From: JADJOY01 sp046331705 [NCBI: bacterium] | Lineage (GTDB): Bacteria > JADJOY01 | DNA: 64,000 bases | Reading direction: 5' to 3' | NCBI GenBank assembly: GCA_046331705.1 | Contig: JAXLQJ010000001.1 | Span: 124,001 to 188,000, forward strand | Notes under the pieces: generated by a model | Database searches by the model: none | Told to the model about the DNA's origin: nothing | What the model saw: only the letters and a program-made list of their open reading frames with translations | In this document: positions 53,163 to 62,067 of the stretch, one piece after another | Layout: every line of letters starts with the position of its first letter | How positions within the stretch are numbered: the stretch's first letter is position 1 | Translations under genes and position numbers: made by a program

Positions 53163-55849
53163 GGAGCCTGCGCAACGTCCGGATTCTGATCGTCGAGGAC
53201 GACGCGACCCAGGTGCTGCTGTTGCGCGAGTCGCTCTCCGAGGTGGTGGGCGAAGGCACCACGTTCGCCGAGGCCACGCGGCTCGCCGAGGCGCTGGCGC
53301 TCGTCGAGCGCGAGCGGATCGACGTCGCCCTTCTGGACCTCGGTCTTCCCGACTCGACCGGGCTCGCGTCGCTGACGGCGCTCAAACGTCGCGTCCCCGA
53401 GCTGCCGGTCGTGGTGCTCACCGGCATCGCCGACGATGCCTTCGGTCTCGCGGCGCTGAAGGCTGGGGCGCAGGACTATCTGATCAAGGGTTCCGTCGAG
53501 CCGCTCGTGCTCGCGCGCTCGCTGCGCTACGCGATCGAGCGCGCCAAGATCGAGAACGAGCTGGCTCGCGAGCGCCAGTTGTTACGCACCGTCGTCAACA
53601 CCATTCCCGACCTGATCTGGTTCAAGGACGCGAACGGCGTCTACTTGAGCGCGAATCCGATGTTCGAGCGTTTCGTCGGCAAGACGGAGGGCGAGCTTCT
53701 CGGCAAGACGGACTACGATCTCGTGGATGGGGAGCTGGCGGACTTCTTCCGCGCCATGGACCGCGTCGCCGTGCAGGCGGGCAAAGCCATCACCAACGAG
53801 GAGGAAGTGACGTTCGCCGACGACGGGCACCGGGCGGTGCTCGAGACCATCAAGACGCCGGTTCGAGATGCCCAGGGCCGGCTGCTCGGGGTGCTGGGAG
53901 TCGCTCGCGAGATCACCGAGCGGGTCCGGTTCACCGACGAGCTGCGCGAGTCGAGGACCCGCCTCCAGACGGCGCTCGAGGGCGGCGGGATCGGAACCTG
54001 GACGTACGACGTCACGACCGACCAATCGTGGTGGGACGACTCCGTGCTCAAGCTCTTCGGGCGTGAGCTGAGCGACGCCGACGGCGGCCGCCGGGCGAGC
54101 TTCATCGAGTGGATCGTGCCGGAGGATCAGCCGCGAATCGCGGCGGCGGCCGAGCGCTGCGTGCGCGAAGGGACCTCGTTCGCCGAAGAGTTCCGCTACC
54201 GGCGCCCCGACGGGACCGTGCTCTGGTTCAGCGGGCGTGGGCGGATGGAGTGCGACGCCAATGGCGCGCCTCGCCGCATGGTGGGCGCGATCGTGGACAT
54301 CACCGAGCGCAAGCGCGCCGACGAAGCGCTGCGTTCGAGCGAGGAGCGCTTTCGCGAGCTCGCCGACAACATCCGCGAGGTGTTCTGGCTCACCGACATC
54401 CGGAAATCGAGGATCATCTACGTGAGCCCCGCCTACGAGGCGATCTGGGGCCGGTCGCTCGAGTCTCTCTACGCCTCGCCCCGCGACTGGACCGACGCGA
54501 TCGTGCCGGAGGACCGCGATCGGATCTGGGAAGCGGCGATGAGCAAGCAAGCGCTCGGGACCTACGACGAGGAATATCGGATCCTGCGGCCCGACGGTGA
54601 GATTCGTTGGGTCCGCGACCGCGCGTTCCCCGTTCGCGACCCGCACGGCAACCTGATTCGCATCGCGGGCGTCGCCGAGGACATCACGGCGCGCCGGCAG
54701 CTCGAATCGCAGATCCGCGAGAGCCAGAAGATGGAGTCGATCGCCCTGCTCGCCGGCGGCGTGGCCCACGACTTCAACAACTTGCTCACCGTCATCGTCG
54801 GCAACAACGAGCTGCTGCAGATGGAGATGCCCGAGGGCAGCGAGGCGGCGGCGTACGCCGAGCAGATCCAGGAAGCCACGGCGCGTGCCGCGTCGCTGAC
54901 GCGTCAGCTCCTCGCCTTCAGCCGGCGCGAGGTCCTCGAGCCGCGCGTGCTCGACGTGAACCAGGTCGTGCACGACATGGAGCGGATGCTGGCGCGACTG
55001 CTCGGCGAGGACATCATCCTGACCACCGAGCTCGCCAGCGGGCTCGGTCCAGTCTTCGTCGATCCGGGGCACCTCGAGCAGGTGATCATGAACCTGGCGG
55101 TGAACGCCCGCGATGCGATGCCGAAAGGCGGAAGGCTGCTGCTCGCCACGCGCGGCGTGGTGGTCGAGGAGCACGCGCTCGCGGATCATCCAGGCGCCTC
55201 ACCGGGCAAGTACGTGCAGCTCCTGGTGCGCGACACCGGCGTCGGCATGTCGCCGGAGCAACGGCAACGCATCTTCGAGCCGTTCTTCACCACGAAGGCG
55301 CAGGGGCGCGGCACGGGGCTCGGCCTCGCCGTGGTGCACGGCATCGTGACCCAGAGCGGTGGGCACGTCGACGTCCACAGTGCCGTCGGCGAGGGCACGA
55401 CGTTCACGATCTGCCTGCCGGAGGCCACGGCGGCGAGCTCGCCCCGTGAGACGGCACCGCCCCCGGCTCACCCGCAAGGCTCGGAGACGATCCTCCTCGT
55501 CGAGGACGACGGCGCCGTGCGCACCACCGCGGCGCGGATCCTCGGACGCAACGGCTACGTCGTGGTGGTGGCCGCCAGCGCCGCCGAAGCGCTCGCCCAC
55601 ATCGAACGCGGCGAGCGCGTGTTCGACCTCATCATCACCGACGTGGTGATGCCGGAGATGGGCGGGGGCGAGCTCGCGCGCGAGCTCGAGCAGCGCTTGC
55701 CGGGCGCCAAGATCCTCTTCACCAGCGGATTCACCGACGACGCGGTGGTTCGCCACGGCGTGTATCAGGCCGAGGTCCCGTTCCTGCAGAAGCCGTATAC
55801 GTCGACGTCGTTGATCGCCAAGGTTCGCGAGGTGCTGGCGAACGTGTGA
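53159..55849 (+). CDS. Hybrid sensor kinase with N-terminal and C-terminal receiver domains
   Basis: An 896-residue cytosolic hybrid. It starts with a receiver (Asp60, VALLDLGLPDS), then three PAS domains (about 145-275, 275-395 and 395-515), HisKA with His537 (GGVAHDFNNLL), HATPase_c (DTGVGM, FTTKAQGRGTGLGLAVVHG) and a C-terminal receiver with Asp828 (LIITDVVMPEMGG). There are no membrane segments. The gene overlaps the upstream response regulator by 4 bp (ATGA), so a three-protein phosphorelay is likely. The N-terminal receiver could accept phosphate from the first kinase. Output not visible. Confidence 0.93.
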   Translation: MRSLRNVRILIVEDDATQVLLLRESLSEVVGEGTTFAEATRLAEALALVERERIDVALLDLGLPDSTGLASLTALKRRVPELPVVVLTGIADDAFGLAALKAGAQDYLIKGSVEPLVLARSLRYAIERAKIENELARERQLLRTVVNTIPDLIWFKDANGVYLSANPMFERFVGKTEGELLGKTDYDLVDGELADFFRAMDRVAVQAGKAITNEEEVTFADDGHRAVLETIKTPVRDAQGRLLGVLGVAREITERVRFTDELRESRTRLQTALEGGGIGTWTYDVTTDQSWWDDSVLKLFGRELSDADGGRRASFIEWIVPEDQPRIAAAAERCVREGTSFAEEFRYRRPDGTVLWFSGRGRMECDANGAPRRMVGAIVDITERKRADEALRSSEERFRELADNIREVFWLTDIRKSRIIYVSPAYEAIWGRSLESLYASPRDWTDAIVPEDRDRIWEAAMSKQALGTYDEEYRILRPDGEIRWVRDRAFPVRDPHGNLIRIAGVAEDITARRQLESQIRESQKMESIALLAGGVAHDFNNLLTVIVGNNELLQMEMPEGSEAAAYAEQIQEATARAASLTRQLLAFSRREVLEPRVLDVNQVVHDMERMLARLLGEDIILTTELASGLGPVFVDPGHLEQVIMNLAVNARDAMPKGGRLLLATRGVVVEEHALADHPGASPGKYVQLLVRDTGVGMSPEQRQRIFEPFFTTKAQGRGTGLGLAVVHGIVTQSGGHVDVHSAVGEGTTFTICLPEATAASSPRETAPPPAHPQGSETILLVEDDGAVRTTAARILGRNGYVVVVAASAAEALAHIERGERVFDLIITDVVMPEMGGGELARELEQRLPGAKILFTSGFTDDAVVRHGVYQAEVPFLQKPYTSTSLIAKVREVLANV

Positions 55850-55879
55850 GCCGGCGCCCCGCGCTGCCGCGCGTGCCGG

Positions 55880-55908
55880 TCGACACGCCCCGAACGGCTT
55901 CGTACCCT
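55880..55908 (+). promoter_or_regulatory. Candidate promoter TCGACA-N17-TACCCT of the molybdopterin oxidoreductase
   Basis: TCGACA (55880-55885) and TACCCT (55903-55908) are spaced by 17 bp, close to a consensus -35/-10 pair. It lies between the hybrid-kinase stop and ATG 55939, which supports that ATG as the gene start rather than the overlapping GTG at 55846. Confidence 0.5.
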
Positions 55909-55938
55909 GTGGCCGCGGGCACGGAGATCGAAGCGGGC

Positions 55939-57954
55939 ATGAAGAGCGTCAGGACGTATTGCCGGATCTGCGAGGCCGCGTGCGGCCTGCTGGTCGAATG
56001 CGACGAGCGGGGCACGCCGCACCGCATCCGACCCGACAAGGACCATCCCACGAGCCGCGGCTTCGCGTGCGCCAAGGGCACGCGCTTTCTCGAGGTCGCG
56101 ACCCACCCGGAGCGGCTCCGCCATCCGCTGCTGCGCGCTCCCGACGGCCGCCTGAGCGCGGTCGCGTGGCCGGACGCGCTCGCGGCGGTCGGACGTTCGC
56201 TCCGACCCATCCTCGATCAGCACGGGCCCAACGCGATCGGCGTCTACTTCGGCAACCCGCTCGCGTTCAACGCCCTCGGCTCGTTCGCGCTGCTCGGATT
56301 CTTGCGCGCGCTCGACTCGCGCAACGTGTTCAGCGCCGGCAGCCAGGACTGCAACAACAAATTCGCCGCCGCGAAGGTGCTTCACGGCAGCCCGATGATC
56401 CATCCGATACCGGATCTCGCGAGCACGGAGCTGGCGGTGATGTTCGGCTCCAATCCGATGGTGAGCCAGGCGAGCTTCGTGCACCTCGAGGGCGGCTCGC
56501 TGGTCTTCGACGAGATCGTGGCTCGCGGCGGCGAGGTGATCTGGATCGACCCGCGACGCACCGAGAGCGCGGCGCGCTGCGGACGCCATCTGGCGATCCG
56601 ACCCGGCACGGACGTGTGGCTGATCCTGGCGCTGCTGCACGCGCTGGCGCAGCGCGCGCCCGCGAAGCGGCTCCTCGATTCGCGGGTGACCGGGCTGGAC
56701 GAGCTGCTCACCGCCGCGGCCGACGTGCCGATCGAGCGCGCCGCGGCGCGCACGGGCATCCCGGCGGACGCGATCGGCGCGCTGATCGAGCGCATCGCGG
56801 CGGCCAAGTCCACCGCTTTCCACCTCTCGGTGGGCGTGAATCAGAGCGGCTTCGGGACGCTCGCGTGCGCGGCGCTGCAGGCGCTCGCGTTCGTCACCGG
56901 GAACCTCGACCGCGCGGGGGGCTCGCTCTTCCATCCCGCCGGCGTGGCGATGGCCAAGGCCTATCGCGCAGCCGGACTCGATCGCGAGCTGTGGAGTCGC
57001 ATCGGCCGCTTCCCGAGCGTCATGGGAACGCTGCCGGGCGGGATCCTCGCCGACGAGATCCTCACCGCGGGACCCGAGCAGATCCGCGCGATGATCGTGA
57101 TCGCCGGCAATCCCGTGACCTCGATCCCCGGCGGCGAGCGCCTCGCGCAAGCGTTCAGACAGCTCGACTACCTGGTGTGCGTCGACCACTTCGAGAACGA
57201 CACCGGCCGCCTGGCGAACGTGCTGTTGCCCTCCGCGAGCTGGCTCGAGCGCTGGGACTTCGCGACCACCACGGTGCCGTTTCAGCGTACGCCCTTGGTG
57301 CAGGTCGCCGGTGCGGCGTTGCCGCCGCCCGGCGAGGCGCGCAACGACGCCGTGATCCTCTCGGACCTGGCGCTGTCGCTCGGCCTCACGCGGCGGCCCA
57401 GCTATGCCGCGCGCCTCGCCCAGAGCCGGTTCCTGCCGCGGCCGCGCTACGGCTTGCCCGGTCTCAAGCCGCGCCCGGGCAAGTACCTGGGGCGGGGGCC
57501 GCTCACGCCGGGACGCCAGGTGCGGTTCTGGGACCCGAGCTTCACGGACGATCTGGAGCGCTTGGAGCAGGCGAGCCCGCCGCTCGCCGACGACGAGTTC
57601 GTGCTGGTCTCCCGTCGCCGCCGCCTCGGCCACAACAGCTGGATCCACGGCGCCACCCGTGACGGCGACCCCGAGCGGGTCGCGTGGTTGGCTCCCGCCG
57701 ACCTCGCGGCGCTCGGGCTCGTCGACGGCGACGCGATCGCCCTCGAGACGGCGGCGGGCCGGCTCACGCTGGAAGCGCGCGCCCAAGACGGCCTCGCGAC
57801 ACGAACGGTGGTGGTGCCACACGGCATCCCCGGCGCCAACGTGAACGCGCTCATCCCGAGCGGTCCCGACGCCATCGAGTGGCTGAGCGGCCAGCACGTG
57901 ATGACGGCGATCGCCGTGCGTGTGACCGCCGCGAGCGCCGTCGCCGCGGCGTGA
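55939..57954 (+). CDS. Molybdopterin-dependent oxidoreductase (DMSO-reductase superfamily)
   Basis: A 671-residue enzyme with an N-terminal 4Fe-4S site (C8, C11, C15, C44 in YCRICEAACGLLVEC...GFACAKG), the Mo-bis-MGD domains, and Cys138 (SAGSQDCNNKFAAAK) at the position of the molybdenum ligand. The C-terminal MGD-binding domain contains RRRRLGHNSWIHGA and GLVDGDAIALETAAG. This is the formate-dehydrogenase/polysulfide-reductase-like branch; substrate unknown. No signal peptide and no electron-transfer subunits nearby, so it is probably cytosolic with an unlinked partner. An alternative start is the GTG at 55846 (overlapping the kinase stop); a promoter-like pair before 55939 favours the shorter form. 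Confidence 0.88.
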   Translation: MKSVRTYCRICEAACGLLVECDERGTPHRIRPDKDHPTSRGFACAKGTRFLEVATHPERLRHPLLRAPDGRLSAVAWPDALAAVGRSLRPILDQHGPNAIGVYFGNPLAFNALGSFALLGFLRALDSRNVFSAGSQDCNNKFAAAKVLHGSPMIHPIPDLASTELAVMFGSNPMVSQASFVHLEGGSLVFDEIVARGGEVIWIDPRRTESAARCGRHLAIRPGTDVWLILALLHALAQRAPAKRLLDSRVTGLDELLTAAADVPIERAAARTGIPADAIGALIERIAAAKSTAFHLSVGVNQSGFGTLACAALQALAFVTGNLDRAGGSLFHPAGVAMAKAYRAAGLDRELWSRIGRFPSVMGTLPGGILADEILTAGPEQIRAMIVIAGNPVTSIPGGERLAQAFRQLDYLVCVDHFENDTGRLANVLLPSASWLERWDFATTTVPFQRTPLVQVAGAALPPPGEARNDAVILSDLALSLGLTRRPSYAARLAQSRFLPRPRYGLPGLKPRPGKYLGRGPLTPGRQVRFWDPSFTDDLERLEQASPPLADDEFVLVSRRRRLGHNSWIHGATRDGDPERVAWLAPADLAALGLVDGDAIALETAAGRLTLEARAQDGLATRTVVVPHGIPGANVNALIPSGPDAIEWLSGQHVMTAIAVRVTAASAVAAA

Positions 57955-57991
57955 GCCGCTCCTCGCCGCCGGCGCCCGCTCCTCACCGCCC

Positions 57992-59854
57992 ATGACTTCC
58001 CCGGCGGGCGGCGTGTCCATGGGCAGCCCGCGGTCCGACCGGATCGCCGCGCGCGGCGCGCCCTCGCCAGCATTCGCTCGGCTCGATCGTCTCGCGCCGT
58101 GGGCGATGGCGGCGGCGGTGCTCGCGTCTCGGCTGCCGTATCTCGCGCGGGCTCACGTCGAGGTGGACGAGTACCAGTTCGGCGCGGCGCTCGACGATTT
58201 CGACGTGCTGGCGGATCGTCCTCACCCGCCGGGCTACCCGCTCTTCGTGATGCTCGGACGGCTCTTCCGGCTGGTCCTTCACGACCCGGTGCTCTCGCTC
58301 ACCGTGCCGAGCGCGCTCGCGTGCCTGCTCGCGGTGCTGGTGCTGGCACGCTTGGCGCGTCGCTTCGTGGGTGACGGTCGGCAATGGCTTCCCGCGCTCC
58401 TCTTCGCCGCGAACCCGGTGGTGTGGATCACGTCGCTGCGCGCGCTCTCCGAGCTGCCGGGCGTCGCCGCGACGCTCTTGTCGCTCGAGCTCTTCCTCGC
58501 GGGCGACGAGCGCCGCTCGCGCGCGCGGCTGGTGGCGGGAGCGTTCGCCGGCGCGGCAGCCGTGGGCATTCGCTCCGCGTCGTGCTTCCTGGTTCTGCCG
58601 GCGCTGGCACTGGTGACGCTGCCGCGCTTGGGGCGGCGCGAGTGGCGCGACGCGCTGTCGATCCTGGTGGCGTTCACCCTCGGCAACCTCGCGTGGCTGG
58701 TGCCGTTGGCGATCGACACGGGCGGATTGCGGCCGTTGCTCACCGCCATGCACGCGCTCGGCGCTTCGATCTACGAGCACGATCGCGTGGTGATGGCCGA
58801 GCCCTCGCTCGGAAAGCTCGCGAGCGCCCTGCACGACGTGTGGATCGCGCCGTGGGGTGTGGGCGCGCTCGGTTGGGTGGTGAGCGCGCTCGCGGCCGCG
58901 GGATGGATCGCGCTGGCGCTGCGCGACCTGCGCGCGGCGCTGGTCTTGGCGTGGCTCTTCCTGCCCTACGCCTTCGTCGACACGCTCAACCTCTCGACCA
59001 CGCGCTTTCGCTACCACGTCTATCTGGTGCCGCTCGTGGGCATCGCCGTCGCGGCGCTGCCGGAGGCGATCCGCCATCCCGTCGTGCGGCCGCTGGCGCG
59101 GATCGCGCTGCTTCCCCTGGTGATGGTCGCGGGTGTGTGGGGGTATCCGCGGGCGCGGCTGCTGCACGAGCGCCCGACCCCGCTCGCCGAGGCCGTGCAC
59201 TGGCTCGCGCCGCGGATCGATCCCAAGCGGGTCGTCGTCCACCGCGACGACGATTTCCGCATCCCGCTGCGCTACCTGGCACCCGCGTGGAAGACCCGCA
59301 GCCTGGAAAGCGGGACGAAACCCGCCGCGGGGAGGCGGAACGTGGTGCTCAGCGCCCGGCGCGACATCGTGGCCGAGCCGCTCGCGTCGTTCGCGATGGA
59401 GCGCGGCTTGGCGCGGCTCGTCACCATCGATCCACCCACGGTCTACGTTTCGGAGCCCGAGGTGTTCCTGGGCTCCGGCTGGTTCCCGCTCGAGGAAGCC
59501 GGCGATCGCCGCTGGCGCTGGATGGGCGACCACGCGTCCCTCGACGTGCTCGGCGGCGGTGATCCCGCGGGCACGCCGCGGGATCTGGTGCTGACCGCCG
59601 CGTCACCGCTCGCCGACCAACGGCTCGACATCACCGCCTGCGGCTCGCCGGTGGCGTCGATCCCCGTCGCCGAAAGCGCTCAACGCTTCCGGGTTCCACT
59701 GCCGAGGGCATGCGGATCCGCGCCCGTCGCCGCGATCGAGCTGCTGGCGAGCCGCTCGTTCGTGCCCGCGGAGCGAGATCCCGCCAGCAACGACCGCCGC
59801 CGCTTGGCGTTGCAGATCCAGCGCCTGGGAGTCGAGCCGCCGCCGAACGGGTGA
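57992..59854 (+). CDS. GT39/DUF2723-like membrane glycosyltransferase
   Basis: A 620-residue integral membrane protein: about 10-12 hydrophobic segments up to residue 400, then a soluble C-terminal region (about 400-620, beta-rich). The first outer loop has the acidic site VDEYQFGAALDDFDVLADRPHPPGYPLFVM; the Asp/Glu and HPPGYPL pattern match lipid-sugar-dependent GT-C enzymes of the DUF2723/PMT/ArnT clade. Such enzymes transfer a sugar from a polyprenyl phosphate. The ATG at 57992 could be replaced by the one at 58019. Acceptor unknown. It lies upstream of a strong hairpin. Confidence 0.75.
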   Translation: MTSPAGGVSMGSPRSDRIAARGAPSPAFARLDRLAPWAMAAAVLASRLPYLARAHVEVDEYQFGAALDDFDVLADRPHPPGYPLFVMLGRLFRLVLHDPVLSLTVPSALACLLAVLVLARLARRFVGDGRQWLPALLFAANPVVWITSLRALSELPGVAATLLSLELFLAGDERRSRARLVAGAFAGAAAVGIRSASCFLVLPALALVTLPRLGRREWRDALSILVAFTLGNLAWLVPLAIDTGGLRPLLTAMHALGASIYEHDRVVMAEPSLGKLASALHDVWIAPWGVGALGWVVSALAAAGWIALALRDLRAALVLAWLFLPYAFVDTLNLSTTRFRYHVYLVPLVGIAVAALPEAIRHPVVRPLARIALLPLVMVAGVWGYPRARLLHERPTPLAEAVHWLAPRIDPKRVVVHRDDDFRIPLRYLAPAWKTRSLESGTKPAAGRRNVVLSARRDIVAEPLASFAMERGLARLVTIDPPTVYVSEPEVFLGSGWFPLEEAGDRRWRWMGDHASLDVLGGGDPAGTPRDLVLTAASPLADQRLDITACGSPVASIPVAESAQRFRVPLPRACGSAPVAAIELLASRSFVPAERDPASNDRRRLALQIQRLGVEPPPNG

Positions 59855-59932
59855 CGAAGACGGTTGCCGTGGCAGCCTGCTTCGGTAGTAGGATTTCAGC
59901 TCGGGCGGCGCGTTCACATGCCGGGGGGGGAC

Positions 59933-59966
59933 GAAACGCCGGCGGCCTTCGGGTCGCCGGCGTTTC
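59933..59966. terminator. 15-bp hairpin with UUCG tetraloop between convergent genes
   Basis: GAAACGCCGGCGGCC (59933-59947) pairs with GGTCGCCGGCGTTTC (59952-59966) with a single G-U wobble, and the loop is TTCG closed by C-G, i.e. the very stable c(UUCG)g tetraloop. It lies between convergent genes at 59854 and 60083, so a bidirectional terminator is likely. Because the pairing is so long, it could also serve as an RNA structure. Confidence 0.7.
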
Positions 59967-60082
59967 CATCTTCGGCAGGTGTCCCGGCGCGCCGCCGCCG
60001 ATGCGCGCACGATGCTGGATCGCGCGTTTTCCTCGCTCACGCTCACTCCCTGCTCGAACGGGTCGCGAGCGCCCGCGTCCGG

Positions 60083-60826
60083 TCAGACGACGGGATTCGA
60101 CGTGGTCGGTGACCCGACCGGCAGACGCAACGGGGTCAGGCGCGGACCCTGCTTGAAGAAGCCCGCCACGATGATGCCGAGATTGAACGGCGCGAACAGG
60201 ATCGTGCGTAGCCCCGGATTCACGAGGGTGCAGACCGTCAGCACGAGGAAGTAGCCGAACATGTAGTTGAGCGCCACCACCACGGGGCGCTCGAAGCGAT
60301 CGGTGTCGAGCTTCGCGACGAAGAACGCCTGCACGATGCCACCGCCCCAGTTCATGCCCTTCAGGAAGTGATAGAGGAGGCTGGGATTGACCTCCGGTGT
60401 CGGCCGGTAGGTCCACCAGCCGAGCGCTTCGCCGCCGCATTCCACGAGCACTCCCAGCAACGAGTACGTGAGCAGCGCGATCGAGCACATGCGCAGCGCA
60501 CCGCCTCCCGATCCGCCACGCCGGGCGCAGAATCTCTCCCCGGCCAGGAGGCCGACGTACGCGATCATCGCGCGCACCGCCGGCATCATGATCATGAACA
60601 GGCCGAAATCGCGGCCTTCGTGCAGCCACAGGTCGAGATGCGAGACCTGTGCGACCTCCGCCAAGGGCCGCTGCGCGTCGACCAGCCCGCGGATCACGGA
60701 AAACACGATCGCGCACAGGAAGAAGAGCAGCGTCGCCTCCCGCCCCCGCACGCGCAGGCTATGACGCGCGAGAGCCGCGCAAGCGAGGATCGGCAGCGCC
60801 ATGAATGCGATCGATCCCATCGCCAT
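60083..60826 (-). CDS. Multi-pass membrane protein of unknown function (247 aa)
   Basis: Not recognised. Six or so hydrophobic segments (e.g. IAFMALPILACAALA, LLFFLCAIVFSVIRG, MCSIALLTYSLLGVLVE, VVVALNYMFGYFLVLTVCTLV) and short loops. The loop GGEALGWWTYRPTPEVNPSLLYHFLKGMNWGGG is aromatic-rich and could face the membrane surface. ATG 60826 is chosen over 60820 because GGAGGGG sits right before it. It follows the DUF3592 gene by 8 bp, so they form one operon. Confidence 0.68.
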   Translation of the reverse strand: MAMGSIAFMALPILACAALARHSLRVRGREATLLFFLCAIVFSVIRGLVDAQRPLAEVAQVSHLDLWLHEGRDFGLFMIMMPAVRAMIAYVGLLAGERFCARRGGSGGGALRMCSIALLTYSLLGVLVECGGEALGWWTYRPTPEVNPSLLYHFLKGMNWGGGIVQAFFVAKLDTDRFERPVVVALNYMFGYFLVLTVCTLVNPGLRTILFAPFNLGIIVAGFFKQGPRLTPLRLPVGSPTTSNPVV

Positions 60827-60834
60827 CCCCTCCC

Positions 60835-61887
60835 TCACGCGTCGCGAGTCGTCGCGACCTGTGGTTGTGGTTCGCTGCGGGATGCGTCCTGACCGAGCCA
60901 GCGGCTCGCCACCAGCCCGAGCACGCTGCCCACGAGCGGCCACGGCGGCGGAAAGCCTTGCGCGCCGCTATCCCAGCCGATGATTCGGTCGGCCTCCAGC
61001 TGAAGTCTGCCGACGGCGGCGATCACACCGATCGAGGCGAGCGCCTCGCGAAACGTCAGCGCGCGCCGGTCGGCGAGGTGGCGCACACCGATCCAGATCA
61101 CCGCGAGCGAATACACCACCCCGGCCATCGACCGCGTCCCCACGATCCCGCGAAGCATCCCGATGTGGACCACCGAGGCGCACGCGCAAACCCCGAACGC
61201 CGCGTCCAGGATCGTGCGGTCCGTCCGGCCGCCGCGACCTGCCCGCGAGAAGGCGAGCCCGGTGCCCCAGGAGAGTGCGGCGACGATGAAACCGCCCAGG
61301 GCGATGTCGCCCGGCCGGATCACGCAGATGAACGGCACGATGGTTCCGAGCACCAGCGCCACGATGGAGCGCGCGGTGGTGCCGAATCGACTTGGCTCGG
61401 CGCGCGCCCGCGGGCGCGAGGTCATCCACAGCCACGACGAGGCGCCCAGCAGGATGACGCCGACGGCGCATCCCGCCACCGGCATGGCCCAGTCGAGCGC
61501 GAGCTCCGCGACGGCGGCCTGCTCCGGCAGCGCCGCGCGGTAGTAGATGCGCAGCTTCGAGCCCAGCTCGTAGGAAGAGGGCGGCTCGGTGCCGTGGACC
61601 GAGCGCGAGCGGCGCACGTTGCCTGCCCGATCCGTGTACTCGATGACGGGCCGGTAGACCTCGCCTCGGGCGGGATCGACGAACGACGGTGTCGTGTCCA
61701 CGACCCGCGCTTCCACGGCGACCCACTCGCGCAGGAGGCGGATGTTGTTCGCGACGACCAAACCGCTCGAGTAGCACGTCGCCAGACCGAGCACCGCGGC
61801 GCCGGCGCAGAGCCACGCGCGCTTCGGCTTCCGGAGGGTCTGGCCCGTCTCGAACGGGACGGCTGGGTCGAGGCTGAATCGCCGCAA
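60835..61887 (-). CDS. DUF3592-containing membrane protein
   Basis: A 350-residue membrane protein. The N-terminal portion (about 25-130) resembles DUF3592: a first hydrophobic segment, then a beta-rich soluble part (VEARVVDTTPSFVDPARGEVYRPVIEYTD...GSKLRIYYRAALPEQAA) and a second segment. The remainder has five or six hydrophobic segments. Function unknown. The annotated start is a TTG at 61887, which is uncertain; no ATG is available before residue ~130 in this frame and no ribosome site is clear. It is followed closely by the 247-aa membrane gene. Confidence 0.6.
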   Translation of the reverse strand: MRRFSLDPAVPFETGQTLRKPKRAWLCAGAAVLGLATCYSSGLVVANNIRLLREWVAVEARVVDTTPSFVDPARGEVYRPVIEYTDRAGNVRRSRSVHGTEPPSSYELGSKLRIYYRAALPEQAAVAELALDWAMPVAGCAVGVILLGASSWLWMTSRPRARAEPSRFGTTARSIVALVLGTIVPFICVIRPGDIALGGFIVAALSWGTGLAFSRAGRGGRTDRTILDAAFGVCACASVVHIGMLRGIVGTRSMAGVVYSLAVIWIGVRHLADRRALTFREALASIGVIAAVGRLQLEADRIIGWDSGAQGFPPPWPLVGSVLGLVASRWLGQDASRSEPQPQVATTRDA

Positions 61888-62067
61888 GGCACGCTGCGAG
61901 GAACGAGAACGCTTCGGGGGGCCTACGACGGTGACAGCAGCGCCGTTCGGTAGTGGTGGTTCTACCGCAGCTCTCCCCGGAAACGCAGCCCATGGGATCG
62001 CCGTGATTCGATGTCACGCGGGGACGGCGCTCGGTTGCGCGAGCGGCGAGGTCGTGCGGACGGGCCC

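Noticed and set aside
55846-55938. GTG 55846 (overlapping the kinase stop) as start of the molybdopterin oxidoreductase
   Set aside because: The additional 31 residues precede the 4Fe-4S motif without family resemblance, and a -35/-10-like pair lies inside that stretch. It remains possible, given the common GTGA overlaps in the window.
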